A stretch of DNA of 64,000 nt from Corynebacterium tuberculostearicum (GCF_016127015.1 NZ_CP065972.1:930001-994000), one strand, 5' to 3'; shown: positions 25,894 through 36,407, counted from the stretch's first letter. Numbers and translations: made by a program. The notes: generated by a model from the letters alone, not told the origin.

Positions 25894-27309
25894 CTAGCTG
25901 TGGTGTAGACGCATATAGTCTAGCAACGCCTCGACCCGATCATCGTCGGCCACGAAGGGGTTAAGTAGCTCCTCGGTGCGCGGCTCTGGGCGGTTGACCT
26001 TAAGGCGCGTCCAGTCAACGGTGACGTTGGCCCCAAGGCTACGGGCAGCGGCAAGGAACTGCCCACGCAGCGCGGCACGGGTGGTCGGTGGTGCTGTGTC
26101 CATGGCGCATTCGATCTCGGAGTCTGTGATCCAGCGTTCGATAAGGCCCTTGCGCAGTAAGACATGGTAGAGCCCGCGGCTCGGACGGATATCGTGATAG
26201 GTCATATCAATCTGGGCGAGCTTGGGGTGGCCCCAGTGGCCACCCAGCCGTGCGCGGTAGCGCTCGAGCAGTCCCAATTTAATGACCCAGTCGATTTCTC
26301 GGTCCACGCCGGAGAAGTCTTGAGTCTCAATGGCCTGCAGCATGCGCTGCCAGAGATCCACCACGCGCCGCATTTCTGCCGTGGGAGTGCCGGCGTCCTC
26401 CCGCTTGTCCAACCACTGGCTCGCGCGCTGACATAGTTGTTGCTGGACCTCGAGTGCGGTGACGGATCCCCCTCCTGTGAGCGGCAGTTCGGTCGAGCCC
26501 GTCATATCACGTGCGATGGCGCGGACATGGTGAATTGGCTTGTCGATGTCGAACTCCGGCAACTCAAATCCAGCCTCCAGCATCTCCAACATGAGCAGCG
26601 TGGAGCCAACTTTTAGCGCCATGGTGGGCTCGGCCATGGTGGAGTCCCCCACGATGACGTGCATGCGGCGGAAGCGTTTCGAATCGCCGTGCGGTTCATC
26701 CCGGGTATTGATGATGGGACGCGAGCGGGTGGTGGCAGAAGACACGCCTTCCCAGACCTGGTCTGCGCGTTGCGAGAGCAGGAATTGGGCAGGCTTATCG
26801 CCCTTAGCGGGCTGGATCATGCCGGCGCCGCAGATGAGCTGGCGGGTAATAAGGAACGGAAGGAGCGCCAGCCCCAAATCCTTGAGCACCATGTGGCGGC
26901 TGATGAGGTAGTTTTCGTGGCAGCCAAAAGAATTGCCGGCTGAATCCACATTGTTTTTAAACAGGTACACCGCGCGCGGGTGCCCCTCGGCAGCAAAGGT
27001 TTGCTCCGCTTTTTCGCCCAGCCGGTTGACTATCGCATCGCCGGCGCATTCATAGGCCAGAAGCTGGCTTAAGCTATCGCACTCGGCGGTGGCTACCTCG
27101 GGATGAGAGCCGACATCGAGGTACAGGCGGCTGGCATTGGTAGAAAAGATATTGGACGAGGAATGCTCCTTGACGATGGGCCGGAAAAGCACGCGCGCCA
27201 CTTCATCGGGGCTCAAGGCGCGTTCTCCAGGGCCCGCGCTGGTGGTTAAGCCATATTCCGTCTCGATGCCCATGATGCGACGGGCGAAGACAGGATGCTG
27301 GTCACTCAC
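25894..27309 (-). CDS. pafA: Pup ligase (proteasome accessory factor PafA)
   Basis: 471 residues. It joins the C-terminal glutamate of Pup to substrate lysines. Seen: MGIETEYGLTTSAG at the N-terminus (nucleotide-binding glutamate), ASRLYLDVGSHPEVATAECD with the conserved catalytic-region Asp, KNNVDSAGNSFGCHENYL, and NTRDEPHGD. It belongs to the glutamine synthetase-like fold. GTG start. Two bases separate it from pup. Confidence 0.96.
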   Translation of the reverse strand: MSDQHPVFARRIMGIETEYGLTTSAGPGERALSPDEVARVLFRPIVKEHSSSNIFSTNASRLYLDVGSHPEVATAECDSLSQLLAYECAGDAIVNRLGEKAEQTFAAEGHPRAVYLFKNNVDSAGNSFGCHENYLISRHMVLKDLGLALLPFLITRQLICGAGMIQPAKGDKPAQFLLSQRADQVWEGVSSATTRSRPIINTRDEPHGDSKRFRRMHVIVGDSTMAEPTMALKVGSTLLMLEMLEAGFELPEFDIDKPIHHVRAIARDMTGSTELPLTGGGSVTALEVQQQLCQRASQWLDKREDAGTPTAEMRRVVDLWQRMLQAIETQDFSGVDREIDWVIKLGLLERYRARLGGHWGHPKLAQIDMTYHDIRPSRGLYHVLLRKGLIERWITDSEIECAMDTAPPTTRAALRGQFLAAARSLGANVTVDWTRLKVNRPEPRTEELLNPFVADDDRVEALLDYMRLHHS

Positions 27310-27311
27310 CC

Positions 27312-27503
27312 TTACTGCCCGCCCTTTTGGACATAGGAGCGCACGAATTCCTCGGCGTTGTTTTCGAGCAGGCCATCGATCTCATCGAGCAATTCATCGG
27401 TGCCGGTGGTATTGATGCTCAGCTGCGTGGAGGTAAACTCTTCCTCCCCGGCGGAGTCATCGCCGCCGTTACCGCCGGTGACCTGCGACTGGTGGGTTGA
27501 CAT
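27312..27503 (-). CDS. pup: Prokaryotic ubiquitin-like protein Pup
   Basis: 63 residues, acidic and mostly disordered, with the conserved C-terminal region LLDEIDGLLENNAEEFVRSYV and the ending QKGGQ. The last Gln must be deamidated to Glu by Dop before PafA can use it. It is transcribed in arc-dop-pup-pafA. No 20S proteasome genes lie between pup and pafA, unlike in mycobacteria. Confidence 0.97.
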   Translation of the reverse strand: MSTHQSQVTGGNGGDDSAGEEEFTSTQLSINTTGTDELLDEIDGLLENNAEEFVRSYVQKGGQ

Positions 27504-27547
27504 GTTATGAACGTCCTTTCCTTCGCCTCTGCCTCGATGCTTGACTA

Positions 27548-29080
27548 TTAGTTACGGTACTCGGGCTGGATACCGCTGTCAGCTAGTCCCTGAAGAAGAT
27601 CCTCCACCGTACGTGCGGCGTCGATGATCTCCTCGCTCTGGGAGCGGGTCAGGCCGGTGGTCTCATCCATAGGAACCGTGGCCCAGGGTGCCGTGGTTGC
27701 CTCGCCTACCCGCACCGTGAGGTTTTGCCAGCTCGCGGCAATGATGTCCTCCCCGAATTTCTGCGTCACTCGCCCTCGGAAATACGCCCGGGTGTCCTCT
27801 GGCGGAATGGTGGCGGCGTTTTCGATCTCTTCAGCGCTAAAGAGCTGCCGCATCTGGCCTTTACGCACCAACGCGTGGTGTAGCGACTTTGCCGGATCGA
27901 TCTCCGCGTATTGCAGGTCAATGAGCCGCAGCTTTGGGTCTGCCGGATCGATACCGCGGTCGAGGTAGCCCTTAATCAAGCGATACTTCGCCACCCAATC
28001 CAACAGGTGCGCGGCCTGCATGGGATCTTCCGCCAAGAGTGCAACTGCCTCGTCCCAAGCCGCGAGCACCTTGTGGTCTGCGTCGGTGCGTGGGGTGATG
28101 CGAGCGCGGTATTCGGCGAGGATTTCTAGGGCGGTGAGCTGGCGGGCGTCGGCAAGCTCGAGGCGATGTTGAAGGGAGAGATCGCGGCTGACGCGGGGGA
28201 CCTCCGCCACGGCATCCTGCAAGCGGAGATCGCTAAAGTCCACCCCCTGCTCAATCGCATCGAGCACCAGCGAGGTCATGCCCAGTTTGAGCAGCGTGGA
28301 GGTCTGCGACATATTCGCGTCTCCGATGATGACGTGGAGGCGCCCATAGTCCGCGTGCACCGCATGCGGCTCGTCGCGGGTATTGATGATGCCGCGATTG
28401 AGGGTGGTCTCCAGCGAAATTTCCTGCTCAATATAGTCAGCGCGCTGGGAGATCTGGAATCCCGGCTCCTCGCCAAACTCGCCGATCCCCATGCGCCCGG
28501 CGCCGATGACTACCTGGCGGGCCACGAAAAACGGGATAAGGGCCTGCGCCATAGTGTCAAAGTCCGTGGCACGGGAGTACTGATAGTTCTCGTGCGAGCC
28601 ATAAGACGCGCCCTTGCCGTCCACGTTGTTTTTATAGAAGCGCAAGGCAGGGCACGGGTCATGGTTGGCAAGGACGGACTTTCCTTGCGCGCTCAGCCCC
28701 GCTACGGACGCGGCGGCTTGCAGGAGCGTGGCGTCACCTGCGGCGTCGTAAAGCGTGGCGTCCCAAGCATTAGTGCATTCCGGCGCGGAATATTCTGGGT
28801 GGGCGTGGTCCACATAGAAGCGCGCGCCATTGGCCGTGACCACATTGGCCACACCGATGGCGTTGGGATCCACCACGGGCACGGTGTGGTAGCGCTTGAG
28901 ATCGAATCCGCGGGAATCGCGCAGCGGGTGCTCCTCTGCAAAGTCCCACCGCGAGCGCGCCCCAGTGTGCAGCGCGGCATACGCTACCACCACGTGCGTG
29001 GACGAAATGATGGGCGAATATTCCGGCAGCTCCGGGGTGGCAATGCCGTACTCGGTCTCGGTGCCTACTACGCGACTCAT
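27548..29080 (-). CDS. dop: Pup deamidase/depupylase Dop
   Basis: 510 residues, paralogue of PafA. It deamidates Pup-Gln and removes Pup from substrates. Start [37 protein letters not shown] with the catalytic-region Asp, [18 protein letters not shown], and [17 protein letters not shown]. The segment after about residue 35 with [19 protein letters not shown] corresponds to the Dop-specific loop absent from PafA. The ATG overlaps the arc stop by 4 bases (ATGA). Confidence 0.95.
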   Translation of the reverse strand: MSRVVGTETEYGIATPELPEYSPIISSTHVVVAYAALHTGARSRWDFAEEHPLRDSRGFDLKRYHTVPVVDPNAIGVANVVTANGARFYVDHAHPEYSAPECTNAWDATLYDAAGDATLLQAAASVAGLSAQGKSVLANHDPCPALRFYKNNVDGKGASYGSHENYQYSRATDFDTMAQALIPFFVARQVVIGAGRMGIGEFGEEPGFQISQRADYIEQEISLETTLNRGIINTRDEPHAVHADYGRLHVIIGDANMSQTSTLLKLGMTSLVLDAIEQGVDFSDLRLQDAVAEVPRVSRDLSLQHRLELADARQLTALEILAEYRARITPRTDADHKVLAAWDEAVALLAEDPMQAAHLLDWVAKYRLIKGYLDRGIDPADPKLRLIDLQYAEIDPAKSLHHALVRKGQMRQLFSAEEIENAATIPPEDTRAYFRGRVTQKFGEDIIAASWQNLTVRVGEATTAPWATVPMDETTGLTRSQSEEIIDAARTVEDLLQGLADSGIQPEYRN

Positions 29081-30642
29081 GCGCTCCTCCTTGCAGTCAG
29101 TAGCTCCACCCGTTCTACGCGGGCTCCAGCATGGTCTTGGGAGATGATCTTGGTCCACTCCTCCGGGTTGGTAGAGGTGGGCACGTACTCGGATTCGGCG
29201 CGCTCGGCCGCGATGGCCTGGAGCAGATGCTGCTTGGCGATGCCCCCACGGCGCCCGCCTATCCCCTGCTCATTGCCCGCACGCTGTTGCAGTTCGTCCT
29301 TAATAGCCAGCTTTTTGGCGCGGGAGAGGATATTGGCAATCATCGCGCCGGAGACAAAGTCCCGGTAGTGCAATACCTCGCGCTCGCCGCTGGAAAAGTG
29401 CAGCTGCACAAAGGGGCGATCGGCATAGAGCTCATCCACCGCGGCGCCGATGAGTTCCTCTAGCGTGCCCTGGTGTGGCACGGATTGTGCAAAGTGGCGG
29501 GCAAAGATCTCGCGGGCGCCCTCTTTATTCGGCCGGTTGACCCGGATCTTGATATCCAGCCGGCCGGGACGCATGATGGCGGGATCGATGAGCTCCTCAC
29601 GGTTGGTCGCGCCGATGACTATCACATTGGATAGGCTTTCTACTCCGTCGAGTTCTGTGAGCAGCTGCGGCACCACCGTGGTTTCCATATCCGAAGATAC
29701 ACCTGAGCCACGGGTGCGGAAGATTGATTCCATCTCATCAAAAAAGATGACCACCGGCTTATCAGAGCTCAGCTGGGCTAATTCACGAGCGCGCTCGAAG
29801 ATGAGGCGAATGCGGCGTTCCGTCTCTCCTACATACTTATTGAGTAACTCTGGACCCTTGATATTGAGGAAGTAGCTCGACCCATCACTGCCCAGTTGCT
29901 GCGCCAAGGAATGGGCCACGGCCTTGGCAATGAGCGTCTTACCGCACCCCGGAGGGCCGTAGAGGAGGACGCCCTTAGGCGGCTGTAGCTCGTATTGGTG
30001 GTAGAGGTCCGGATGGATAAACGGCAGTTCCACGGAATCGCGGATCTGGGAAATCTGCTCATCGAGCCCGCCGATGTCCTCGTAGCGCACATCAGGGACC
30101 TCCTCAAGGGAGAGCTGGGAGACTTCCGTCTTTGCCACCTTTTCCAGCGCGACGGCAGCCTTGGGATCAACCAGCACGATTTCTCCTGCTGCCACGCGGG
30201 TTTCTTCGCGCAGTGTCTGCGATAGCAGCACCACTTTTTCCTCGCCAGAGGAATTTGCCACGATGAGGCGTTGATCTCCTAAACGCTCGACCACGGTGGC
30301 GAGCTCGCCCGTGCGCTCAGGTGCGCACCCTTCCACCACTACGAAGCCATCGCCCAAGCGAACCTGCTGACCCGCCGAGAGGCTGCCCGGTTCCACATTC
30401 GGTGAGACTTTAAGCTGCATCACGCGGCCGTTGGTGTAGACCTCCGCGGTGGTTCCCACCTCGCTGTGGGTAGGCGAATAGCCTAAGAAAACGCCGTAGG
30501 TCGATGCCGGCTCAGCCAGCGCGTTAAGCTCCGCAAAAAGCTGTTCCAGCTTCCCACGCGATTCTTTTAATAAGCCCGCCAACTTCTGATTGCGGGCAGC
30601 AAGCTGGCTGATCTGCCGCTTATAGTCCGTGGCTTCATCCAT
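29077..30642 (-). CDS. arc: ARC/Mpa AAA ATPase (pupylation-dependent unfoldase)
   Basis: 521 residues. N-terminal coiled coil ([21 protein letters not shown]), two OB-like domains, then an AAA module with [16 protein letters not shown] (Walker A), [11 protein letters not shown] (Walker B) and [19 protein letters not shown]. The C-terminus ends ELLTARRSA and lacks the GQYL tail with which mycobacterial Mpa docks on the 20S proteasome. That fits proteasome-free function as known for corynebacterial ARC. TAGAGT lies 7 bases before the ATG, pointing to a leaderless mRNA and this start. Confidence 0.94.
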   Translation of the reverse strand: MDEATDYKRQISQLAARNQKLAGLLKESRGKLEQLFAELNALAEPASTYGVFLGYSPTHSEVGTTAEVYTNGRVMQLKVSPNVEPGSLSAGQQVRLGDGFVVVEGCAPERTGELATVVERLGDQRLIVANSSGEEKVVLLSQTLREETRVAAGEIVLVDPKAAVALEKVAKTEVSQLSLEEVPDVRYEDIGGLDEQISQIRDSVELPFIHPDLYHQYELQPPKGVLLYGPPGCGKTLIAKAVAHSLAQQLGSDGSSYFLNIKGPELLNKYVGETERRIRLIFERARELAQLSSDKPVVIFFDEMESIFRTRGSGVSSDMETTVVPQLLTELDGVESLSNVIVIGATNREELIDPAIMRPGRLDIKIRVNRPNKEGAREIFARHFAQSVPHQGTLEELIGAAVDELYADRPFVQLHFSSGEREVLHYRDFVSGAMIANILSRAKKLAIKDELQQRAGNEQGIGGRRGGIAKQHLLQAIAAERAESEYVPTSTNPEEWTKIISQDHAGARVERVELLTARRSA

Positions 30643-30727
30643 GCCCACTACTCTAACGCGACCCAGTCGGCGAAAGAGGGGACTTGCGCTTTAAATTCTA
30701 GGTGCTGAGGTGAGCCTATTTCCAGCT

Positions 30728-31564
30728 TTACTTGCGGGCACGGCGTTGCGGGCGCGGCGGAGTGACGCCATCGGCCAAGCGCCGGGTCCAGATAAGGAAG
30801 GCGGTATGCGCATTCATACGGTGCTCCGGGCGCGTAGCAAGGCCTTCGACCTTCCATTCGCGCACCAGCGATTCCCACGCCTTAGGCTCGGTAAAACACT
30901 TGAGCTCGCGGATTCCTTCCATGACCTTCATCAACTGCGGCACCGTTGCCACGTAAGTCATGAACACACCACCGGGGATGAGGAGATCGCGCACGGTCTC
31001 CAGGTGCTCCCAGGGCTCGAGCATATCGAGAATTACGCGGTCTACCGGCCCACCTAAGTCCTCGGCGGTGACGTCTCCTAAATCGCCGAGGCGCGGCGAC
31101 CACCACTCGGGCTGCTCGCCAAAGTATTCCTTCACGTTATCTACCGCATACTCAAGATGGTCATCGCGCACCTCATAGGAATACACATGACCTTCTGGAC
31201 CCACGGCGCGCAGCAGGGACATAGACAATGCACCCGAACCTGCGCCGGCCTCGAGCACCCGCGCGCCCATGAAGATATCGCCTTCTACCAAAATCTGCGC
31301 CGCATCCTTGGGATAGATCACCGCAGCACCACGCGGCATCGACAGCACGTGGTCCACCATCAAGTGGCGGAAAAGGAGGAAGGAGGAGCCAAGGGTGGAC
31401 TCGATAACCGAGCCCTCATCCATGCCCACGATGTCATCATGGTTAATGATGCCCTTGTGGGAGTGGAACTGGCCTCCTTCTTCCAGAATGACCGTGTAAT
31501 GGCGCCGCTTGGCGTCGGTAAGCTGCACGCGGTCGCCATAGGCAAAGGGGCCGGAATAAGCCAT
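30728..31564 (-). CDS. trmI: tRNA (adenine58-N1)-methyltransferase
   Basis: 278 residues, orthologue by look and position of mycobacterial Rv2118c, next to the proteasome ATPase. N-terminal beta-domain (FAYGDRVQLTDAKRRHYTVIL) and a SAM domain with VLEAGAGSGALSMSLLRAVG. It methylates A58 in the T-loop of tRNAs. GAGGAG lies about 9 bases before the ATG. It ends in a basic tail (RRAR-K). The gene is upstream of arc on the same strand. Confidence 0.93.
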   Translation of the reverse strand: MAYSGPFAYGDRVQLTDAKRRHYTVILEEGGQFHSHKGIINHDDIVGMDEGSVIESTLGSSFLLFRHLMVDHVLSMPRGAAVIYPKDAAQILVEGDIFMGARVLEAGAGSGALSMSLLRAVGPEGHVYSYEVRDDHLEYAVDNVKEYFGEQPEWWSPRLGDLGDVTAEDLGGPVDRVILDMLEPWEHLETVRDLLIPGGVFMTYVATVPQLMKVMEGIRELKCFTEPKAWESLVREWKVEGLATRPEHRMNAHTAFLIWTRRLADGVTPPRPQRRARK

Positions 31565-31592
31565 GTCTCAAGACTCCTCGAGGTTGCGGTTA

Positions 31593-32846
31593 CTATCCCA
31601 CCAAGTATGCCTCAAGAGCCTGCGCGAGCCATACTTGGTCCCGCTCGCCTACCATTTCACGCGCCGAGTGCATAGACAGCATGGGCACGCCCACATCGAC
31701 GGTATCGATGCCCAAACGCGTCGCTGTAATGGGACCAATGGTCGAGCCACAGGGCACATCATTATTGCCCACAAACCGCTGCACCGGCACGCCTGTCTTC
31801 TCGCATGCTGCTTCCCATAACGCCACCGTGGTGGCATCGGAGGCATAGCGCTGATTGCCATTGATCTTGGTCACCGGACCCTTGCCGATGATCGGTTGGT
31901 GCGTGGGATCGTGCTTGCCCACGTAATTCGGGTGCACCGAATGCGCGGCATCGGCCGAGACACAGCTCGAGCGGGAAAACATCTGGAAGCGTTCCTCCTC
32001 GTTGGCACCCAGCGCCCGCGCCGTGCGGGTGAGTACATCCGCTAGGATGGGACCGCCCGCACCGTAGCGCGAGCTAGAGCCCACCTCTTCGTGGTCAAAG
32101 GCCATCATGACCAAGACATCCTTGCCCTGATAGCCTTGGGCGGCCTTCTTCATCGCCGCTAGCGAGGCGTATACAGACGACAGGTTATCCATGCGGCCAG
32201 CCGCAATGAACTGCTCGCCGGCGCCAAAGACTTCGCCGCGAGCGGCATCGGCCGTAATCAGGTTAAAGGAAGCAATATCCTGCTTGGCGACGCCCACCTT
32301 CTCCCCCACTACCTGCACGATGGACGCCTCTGGGTCACCGACGCTCAAAATTGGCTGCATGTTCTGCTGGCGGTCCGGCTTAAACTCATCTTTGCGGTAG
32401 AGGTGAATGGCAAGCGACGGCAGGCGCAGCACTGGGCCAGTATTGACTAGGTGCCGCGTGCCATCCTTGCTAATGATCTGCCCGGCTACGGTCAGCTCCC
32501 GGTCAAACCAGGTATGCAGTAGCGCCCCGCCATAGATCTCTACTGCCACCTGTTGCCAGCCGGCCGCGGAAAAGTCCGGCGTGGGTTTAAGAACCAAGCC
32601 CGGCGAATCTGTATGGGACCCCACGATGCGGAAACCAGAATTCTTATCCGCGCCCTCTGGCACGTACCACGCCGCTACCGCGCCGCCGCGCACCATAACG
32701 TGGCCGCCAGGTACAGCGGACCACTGCGTTCCCTCATCCTGTACCTCAAATCCCGCCTCGCACAACTGGCGGGATACCTCATCGGCAGCGTGGTACGAAG
32801 AAGGAGAAGCAGCAATGAAATCTAGGAAATCTGCGGTATAACTCAT
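31593..32846 (-). CDS. apeB: M18 family aminopeptidase
   Basis: 417 residues. Zinc-binding positions are visible in IVGSHTDSPGLVLKP (His-Asp), MAFDHEEVGSSSRYGAG (Asp, Glu-Glu) and the C-terminal GVPMLSMHSAREM (His), all as in aspartyl aminopeptidases. It removes N-terminal acidic residues from peptides. The start at 32846 matches the usual N-terminus (YTADFLDFIAASPSSYHAADEVSR), though its AGGAGG is unusually close to the ATG. Divergent from the nuclease gene by 46 bp. Confidence 0.9.
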   Translation of the reverse strand: MSYTADFLDFIAASPSSYHAADEVSRQLCEAGFEVQDEGTQWSAVPGGHVMVRGGAVAAWYVPEGADKNSGFRIVGSHTDSPGLVLKPTPDFSAAGWQQVAVEIYGGALLHTWFDRELTVAGQIISKDGTRHLVNTGPVLRLPSLAIHLYRKDEFKPDRQQNMQPILSVGDPEASIVQVVGEKVGVAKQDIASFNLITADAARGEVFGAGEQFIAAGRMDNLSSVYASLAAMKKAAQGYQGKDVLVMMAFDHEEVGSSSRYGAGGPILADVLTRTARALGANEEERFQMFSRSSCVSADAAHSVHPNYVGKHDPTHQPIIGKGPVTKINGNQRYASDATTVALWEAACEKTGVPVQRFVGNNDVPCGSTIGPITATRLGIDTVDVGVPMLSMHSAREMVGERDQVWLAQALEAYLVG

Positions 32847-32892
32847 ACCTCCTAGCTTGCCACGAATCGCGCGGCGATAGGCTAGATACACC

Positions 32893-33723
32893 ATGGCTAC
32901 TTCATCTACACCCCGCCCACTCGCCCTGTCGCCCTCGCGCGCCTCCGACTATAAGCAGTGCCCGCTGCTCTATCGCTTCCGCGCCATTGACAAGTTGCCC
33001 GAGCCCAAGACCATCGCGCAGGTCAAAGGAACCCTCGTGCACGCTGTCCTGGAAGAGATGCACAAGCTACCGCGCGACGAGCGGACCTATCCTGCCGCGG
33101 TAAAGATGATTAAGCCTTTCTGGGCAGAGATGACCGCCAAAGACGAGGAACTTTTAGAGCTCGTGCTCGAAGAAGACACCTACGACTTCTTCGTCGCTGC
33201 CAGGGAACTGCTCAAAGGCTATTTCCAGATGGAAAATCCGCAGGGCTTTGATTGCCAAGAAACAGAGATGTACGTCAACACGGTCCTGCCCAATGGCGTC
33301 CCCGTCCGTGGCTTCATCGACCGCGTGGACCGCGCCCCAACCGGCGAGGTCCGAGTCGTGGATTATAAAACCGGCAAGAAGCCACTTCCCCGCTATTCCC
33401 ACGATGCACAGTTCCAGATGCGCTTTTATGCGCTGGTCTACTGGCGCATTCTAGGCACCATTCCCCACCAGTTGCGCCTGATGTACCTCAAGGTGTTGGA
33501 CTCGATGTTTCTTACCCCTAACCGAGAGGAGCTCGAATACTTCGAGCGCGATCTCGGCGAGCTGTGGGCCAAGATTGAGGCCGACGGGCGCGCCGGGTAC
33601 TTCCGCCCGAAGCCATCCAAGCTCTGCGGCTGGTGCGCCCACCAAGATCTTTGCCCGGAGTTTGGCGGTACTCCGCCGCAGTACCCGGGCTGGCCGGGTT
33701 CCGCAGCAGATACAAAGGACTAG
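32893..33723 (+). CDS. RecB-like PD-(D/E)XK nuclease domain protein
   Basis: 276 residues, similar to mycobacterial Rv2119. N-terminal SPSRASDYKQCPLLYRFRAID, GTLVHAVLEEMHKL (the conserved His), GFIDRVDRA and VVDYKTGKKP (the D...DYKTG catalytic core), and C-terminal Cys residues LCGWCAHQDLCPEF that, with the early Cys in YKQCPLL, form a probable 4Fe-4S cluster as in AddB/Cas4-type nucleases. Likely DNA processing. The ATG has a TAGGCT-like box not far upstream. Confidence 0.9.
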   Translation: MATSSTPRPLALSPSRASDYKQCPLLYRFRAIDKLPEPKTIAQVKGTLVHAVLEEMHKLPRDERTYPAAVKMIKPFWAEMTAKDEELLELVLEEDTYDFFVAARELLKGYFQMENPQGFDCQETEMYVNTVLPNGVPVRGFIDRVDRAPTGEVRVVDYKTGKKPLPRYSHDAQFQMRFYALVYWRILGTIPHQLRLMYLKVLDSMFLTPNREELEYFERDLGELWAKIEADGRAGYFRPKPSKLCGWCAHQDLCPEFGGTPPQYPGWPGSAADTKD

Positions 33724-33735
33724 CGCCCCACCTGC

Positions 33736-35403
33736 CTAGAAAAGGCCCGAAATGGTGCCCTGCTTATCGACATCGAAATTATTGGCCGCAGGCTTCTTCG
33801 GCAGCCCCGGCATCGTCATGACGTTGCCCGTGAGCACGACGACAAACCCCGAACCGGTGCGCGGCAGCAATTCGCGCACATGCAGCGTATGGCCTTCCGG
33901 CGCCCCCAGAGCAGAGGTGTCATCGCTGAAGGAATACTGTGTCTTAGAGATGACCACCGGCAGCTTGTCCCAGCCATTGTCTTGGATGTACTTCAGATCC
34001 TTGAGCGCCTTTGCCCCGTATTCCACACGGTCTGCGCGATAGATCTCGCGCGCGATGGTTTCGATGGAGGCCTCGATTCCCTCCTGCGGATCGTAAAGCT
34101 GCTTGGCTCCGCCCTGCAGGTTCTCCAGCAAGGTCTCTGCCAGCTTGGTAGCGCCCTCGCCGCCCTCGGACCACACATTGGCTTCCTCCAAGGCCACTCC
34201 GAAATCTTCGGCCCACTGCCGCATGAACTCGCGTTCTGCTTCGGTATCGGACCAAAAGAGGTTGAGCGCTACTACCGGCTTGATCCCGAACTTGCGCAGG
34301 TTTTCTACGTGTCGCTCTAGGTTGACTATGCCCGCCTTGAGGGCATCCAAGTTTTCCTCGGTGAGTTTATCCTTGGCCACACCGCCGTTGTATTTTTGCG
34401 AGCGGATGGTGGCAACGACCACGGCGCCAGCAACATCTAGGTCGCCAAAGCGCGCCTTGATGTCGACGAACTTCTCTCCTCCTAAGTCGGAACCGAACCC
34501 AGCCTCGCTTAAGACGATATCGCCGAATTGCAGTGCGGTGTGGGTTGCCAGTAGGGAGTTGCAGCCGTGCGCGATATTGGCGAAAGGACCACCGTGCACC
34601 AAGGCCGGCACGCCGCCAAGGGTCTGTACAAGGTTGGGGTTGAGAGCATCACGCATGAGCGCTGCGAGCGCACCTTCGGCATTCAAATCACGCGCAGTAA
34701 CAGGGCGCTGATCATAGGTGAAGCCGATGGTGATATCGCCGAGGCGCTTCTTTAGGTCCTCGAGGTTCGTGGCCAAGCACAAGATAGCCATGATTTCGGA
34801 GGCCGCGGTAATGGTGAAACCGGTTTCTGCAGGCACACCATGAGCTGGCCCACCCAGACCGGTCACCACGTTTCGCAGGGCACGGTCATTGACGTCCATG
34901 CACCGCTGCCATGTCACGCGCCGCGGGTCGATGCCCAAGGCGTTGCCTTGGTGGATGTGGTTATCAATGATGGCGGCCAGGGTGTTGGTTGCAGAGGTAA
35001 TGGCATGAAAATCGCCGGTGAAGTGAAGATTGATGTCTTCCATGGGGACAATCTGTGCATAGCCGCCGCCAGCCGCGCCGCCCTTAATACCCATCACTGG
35101 TCCTTGGGAGGGCTCCCGCAGGGCAACGATGGCCTTCTTGCCCAACTGATCCAGGGCGTCGGTAAGGCCGATGAGCACGGTGGATTTTCCCTCGCCGGCA
35201 GGTGTGGGCGATACACCGGTGACAAGCACCAGCTTGCCCTGGTTTTCCTTGGAATAGTCCACCTTTGTGATATCGACTTTGGCTTTGGTGGTGCCATAGG
35301 GAATCACGGCATCGGCAGGAATGCCCGCCTTGGCTGCGACCTCTGCAATCGGCTGCAATTGGTGGGCTTGGGCAATTTCAACATCGGATGGCTGAGTAGT
35401 CAT
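33736..35403 (-). CDS. fhs: Formate-tetrahydrofolate ligase
   Basis: 555 residues. It makes 10-formyl-THF from formate, THF and ATP. The P-loop VSPTPAGEGKSTVLIGLTDAL is near 65, with EPSQGPVMGIKGGAAGGGYAQ and the LHFTGDFHAITSATN segments typical of the family. It feeds one-carbon units into purine and fMet synthesis. Located just upstream, on the same strand, is the IS150-type element. The gene stands alone; it ends 13 bp from the convergent nuclease gene. Confidence 0.96.
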   Translation of the reverse strand: MTTQPSDVEIAQAHQLQPIAEVAAKAGIPADAVIPYGTTKAKVDITKVDYSKENQGKLVLVTGVSPTPAGEGKSTVLIGLTDALDQLGKKAIVALREPSQGPVMGIKGGAAGGGYAQIVPMEDINLHFTGDFHAITSATNTLAAIIDNHIHQGNALGIDPRRVTWQRCMDVNDRALRNVVTGLGGPAHGVPAETGFTITAASEIMAILCLATNLEDLKKRLGDITIGFTYDQRPVTARDLNAEGALAALMRDALNPNLVQTLGGVPALVHGGPFANIAHGCNSLLATHTALQFGDIVLSEAGFGSDLGGEKFVDIKARFGDLDVAGAVVVATIRSQKYNGGVAKDKLTEENLDALKAGIVNLERHVENLRKFGIKPVVALNLFWSDTEAEREFMRQWAEDFGVALEEANVWSEGGEGATKLAETLLENLQGGAKQLYDPQEGIEASIETIAREIYRADRVEYGAKALKDLKYIQDNGWDKLPVVISKTQYSFSDDTSALGAPEGHTLHVRELLPRTGSGFVVVLTGNVMTMPGLPKKPAANNFDVDKQGTISGLF

Positions 35404-35509
35404 GACCTAAGCCTACCGAGCGGCGGAGTTAAATAGGGCTCATTTAAACAAGAAAGTGAAATGGATTAACAAGCCCACTGATGCAGCAATCAAAAAGGCG
35501 CCCCTTTAG

Positions 35510-35513
35510 GGGA
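35510..35513. repeat. Target-site duplication (left), GGGA
   Basis: GGGA directly flanks the IS150-type left end; the same GGGA follows the right end at 36955-36958, which fits a 4-bp duplication. Confidence 0.7.
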
Positions 35514-35539
35514 TGAACTGGCCCCCGAAAGTTGGACTG
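35514..35539 (+). repeat. Left terminal inverted repeat of the IS150-type element
   Basis: Starts TGAACTGGCCCCC and ends AGTTGGACTG. It pairs imperfectly with 36929-36954. Confidence 0.85.
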
Positions 35540-35547
35540 GTTTAATT

Positions 35548-36369
35548 CTAGGCGGTTAGGGCTTCAAGGGTCTGATTTCGATATTGCATCGGGGTCAGGC
35601 CCTTGAGTCGTTGTTGGATGCGTTCGGTGTTGTACCACCGGATGTACTCGTCGATTGCCTGGTTGAACTCTGCGACGGTGTCGAAGGCTTCTCCGTGGTA
35701 CATCTCGGTTTTCAGGTGGCCGAAGAAGTTCTCCATGACCGCGTTGTCGTAGCAGTTGCCTTTGCGTGACATCGATTGGACTCCCTGGTGCTGGCTAATC
35801 AGGGTGCGCCATGATGAGTGCTTGTATTGGAATCCTTGATCGGTGTGGATCATCCAGCCCGGCTCTGGAGCACACGCTTTGATCGCCTGCGCCAACGAAG
35901 CCGAGGTAAACGCCGTAGACGGCGATGTGGCCACTGTGTGGGCGACGATTGAGCGGTCGAACAGGTCCATCACCGGTGAGAGATACACCTTGCGGCCAGC
36001 GACTTTGAACTCGGTGACGTCGCTGACGAAGACAGTGTTGAGCCTATCGGGGGTGAAGTTGCGCTCGAGTGTGTTCTCAGCGATGTAGCTGATTGTGCCA
36101 GTGTAGGAGATGTAGGGCCTGCGCTGGCGGATCTTGGCTTTCAAGCCCATGGCGCGCATGAGCTTGTAGACAAGTTTGTGGTTGACCACCCAGCCCTGGT
36201 TACGCAGGTCGAGCAGTACCCGCCGGTAGCCGTAGCGGTGTTTGTTGCGCTGAAAACTGTCCCGGATCGCTTGTTTGAGCTCGGCATGTTTATCCGGTGC
36301 GGTGAGTCGTTTTTGGTGGTAGAAGAATGTCGAGCGTGCCATGCCGGCCGCATCCAGGAGGTAGTCCAA
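35548..36369 (-). CDS. IS3-family transposase, catalytic OrfB part
   Basis: An integrase-type domain (rve) with the three catalytic acids: Asp in FVSDVTEFKV, Asp in MIHTDQGFQYK and Glu in NFFGHLKTEMYHG. An HTH_21-type region precedes it. The frame stays open upstream of the first ATG to a run of seven A on the minus strand (36447-36441), in the -1 frame relative to OrfA. The active product is therefore probably an OrfAB fusion made by -1 frameshifting, and the ATG given here is only the first internal one. Confidence 0.9.
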   Translation of the reverse strand: MDYLLDAAGMARSTFFYHQKRLTAPDKHAELKQAIRDSFQRNKHRYGYRRVLLDLRNQGWVVNHKLVYKLMRAMGLKAKIRQRRPYISYTGTISYIAENTLERNFTPDRLNTVFVSDVTEFKVAGRKVYLSPVMDLFDRSIVAHTVATSPSTAFTSASLAQAIKACAPEPGWMIHTDQGFQYKHSSWRTLISQHQGVQSMSRKGNCYDNAVMENFFGHLKTEMYHGEAFDTVAEFNQAIDEYIRWYNTERIQQRLKGLTPMQYRNQTLEALTA

Positions 36370-36407
36370 GCGGTGGTGTGACTTGAGGATGACGATTGCC
36401 TGGGCTT

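Noticed and set aside
28166..29368. 400-codon + strand frame across dop and the end of arc
   Set aside because: Shadow of two conserved genes.
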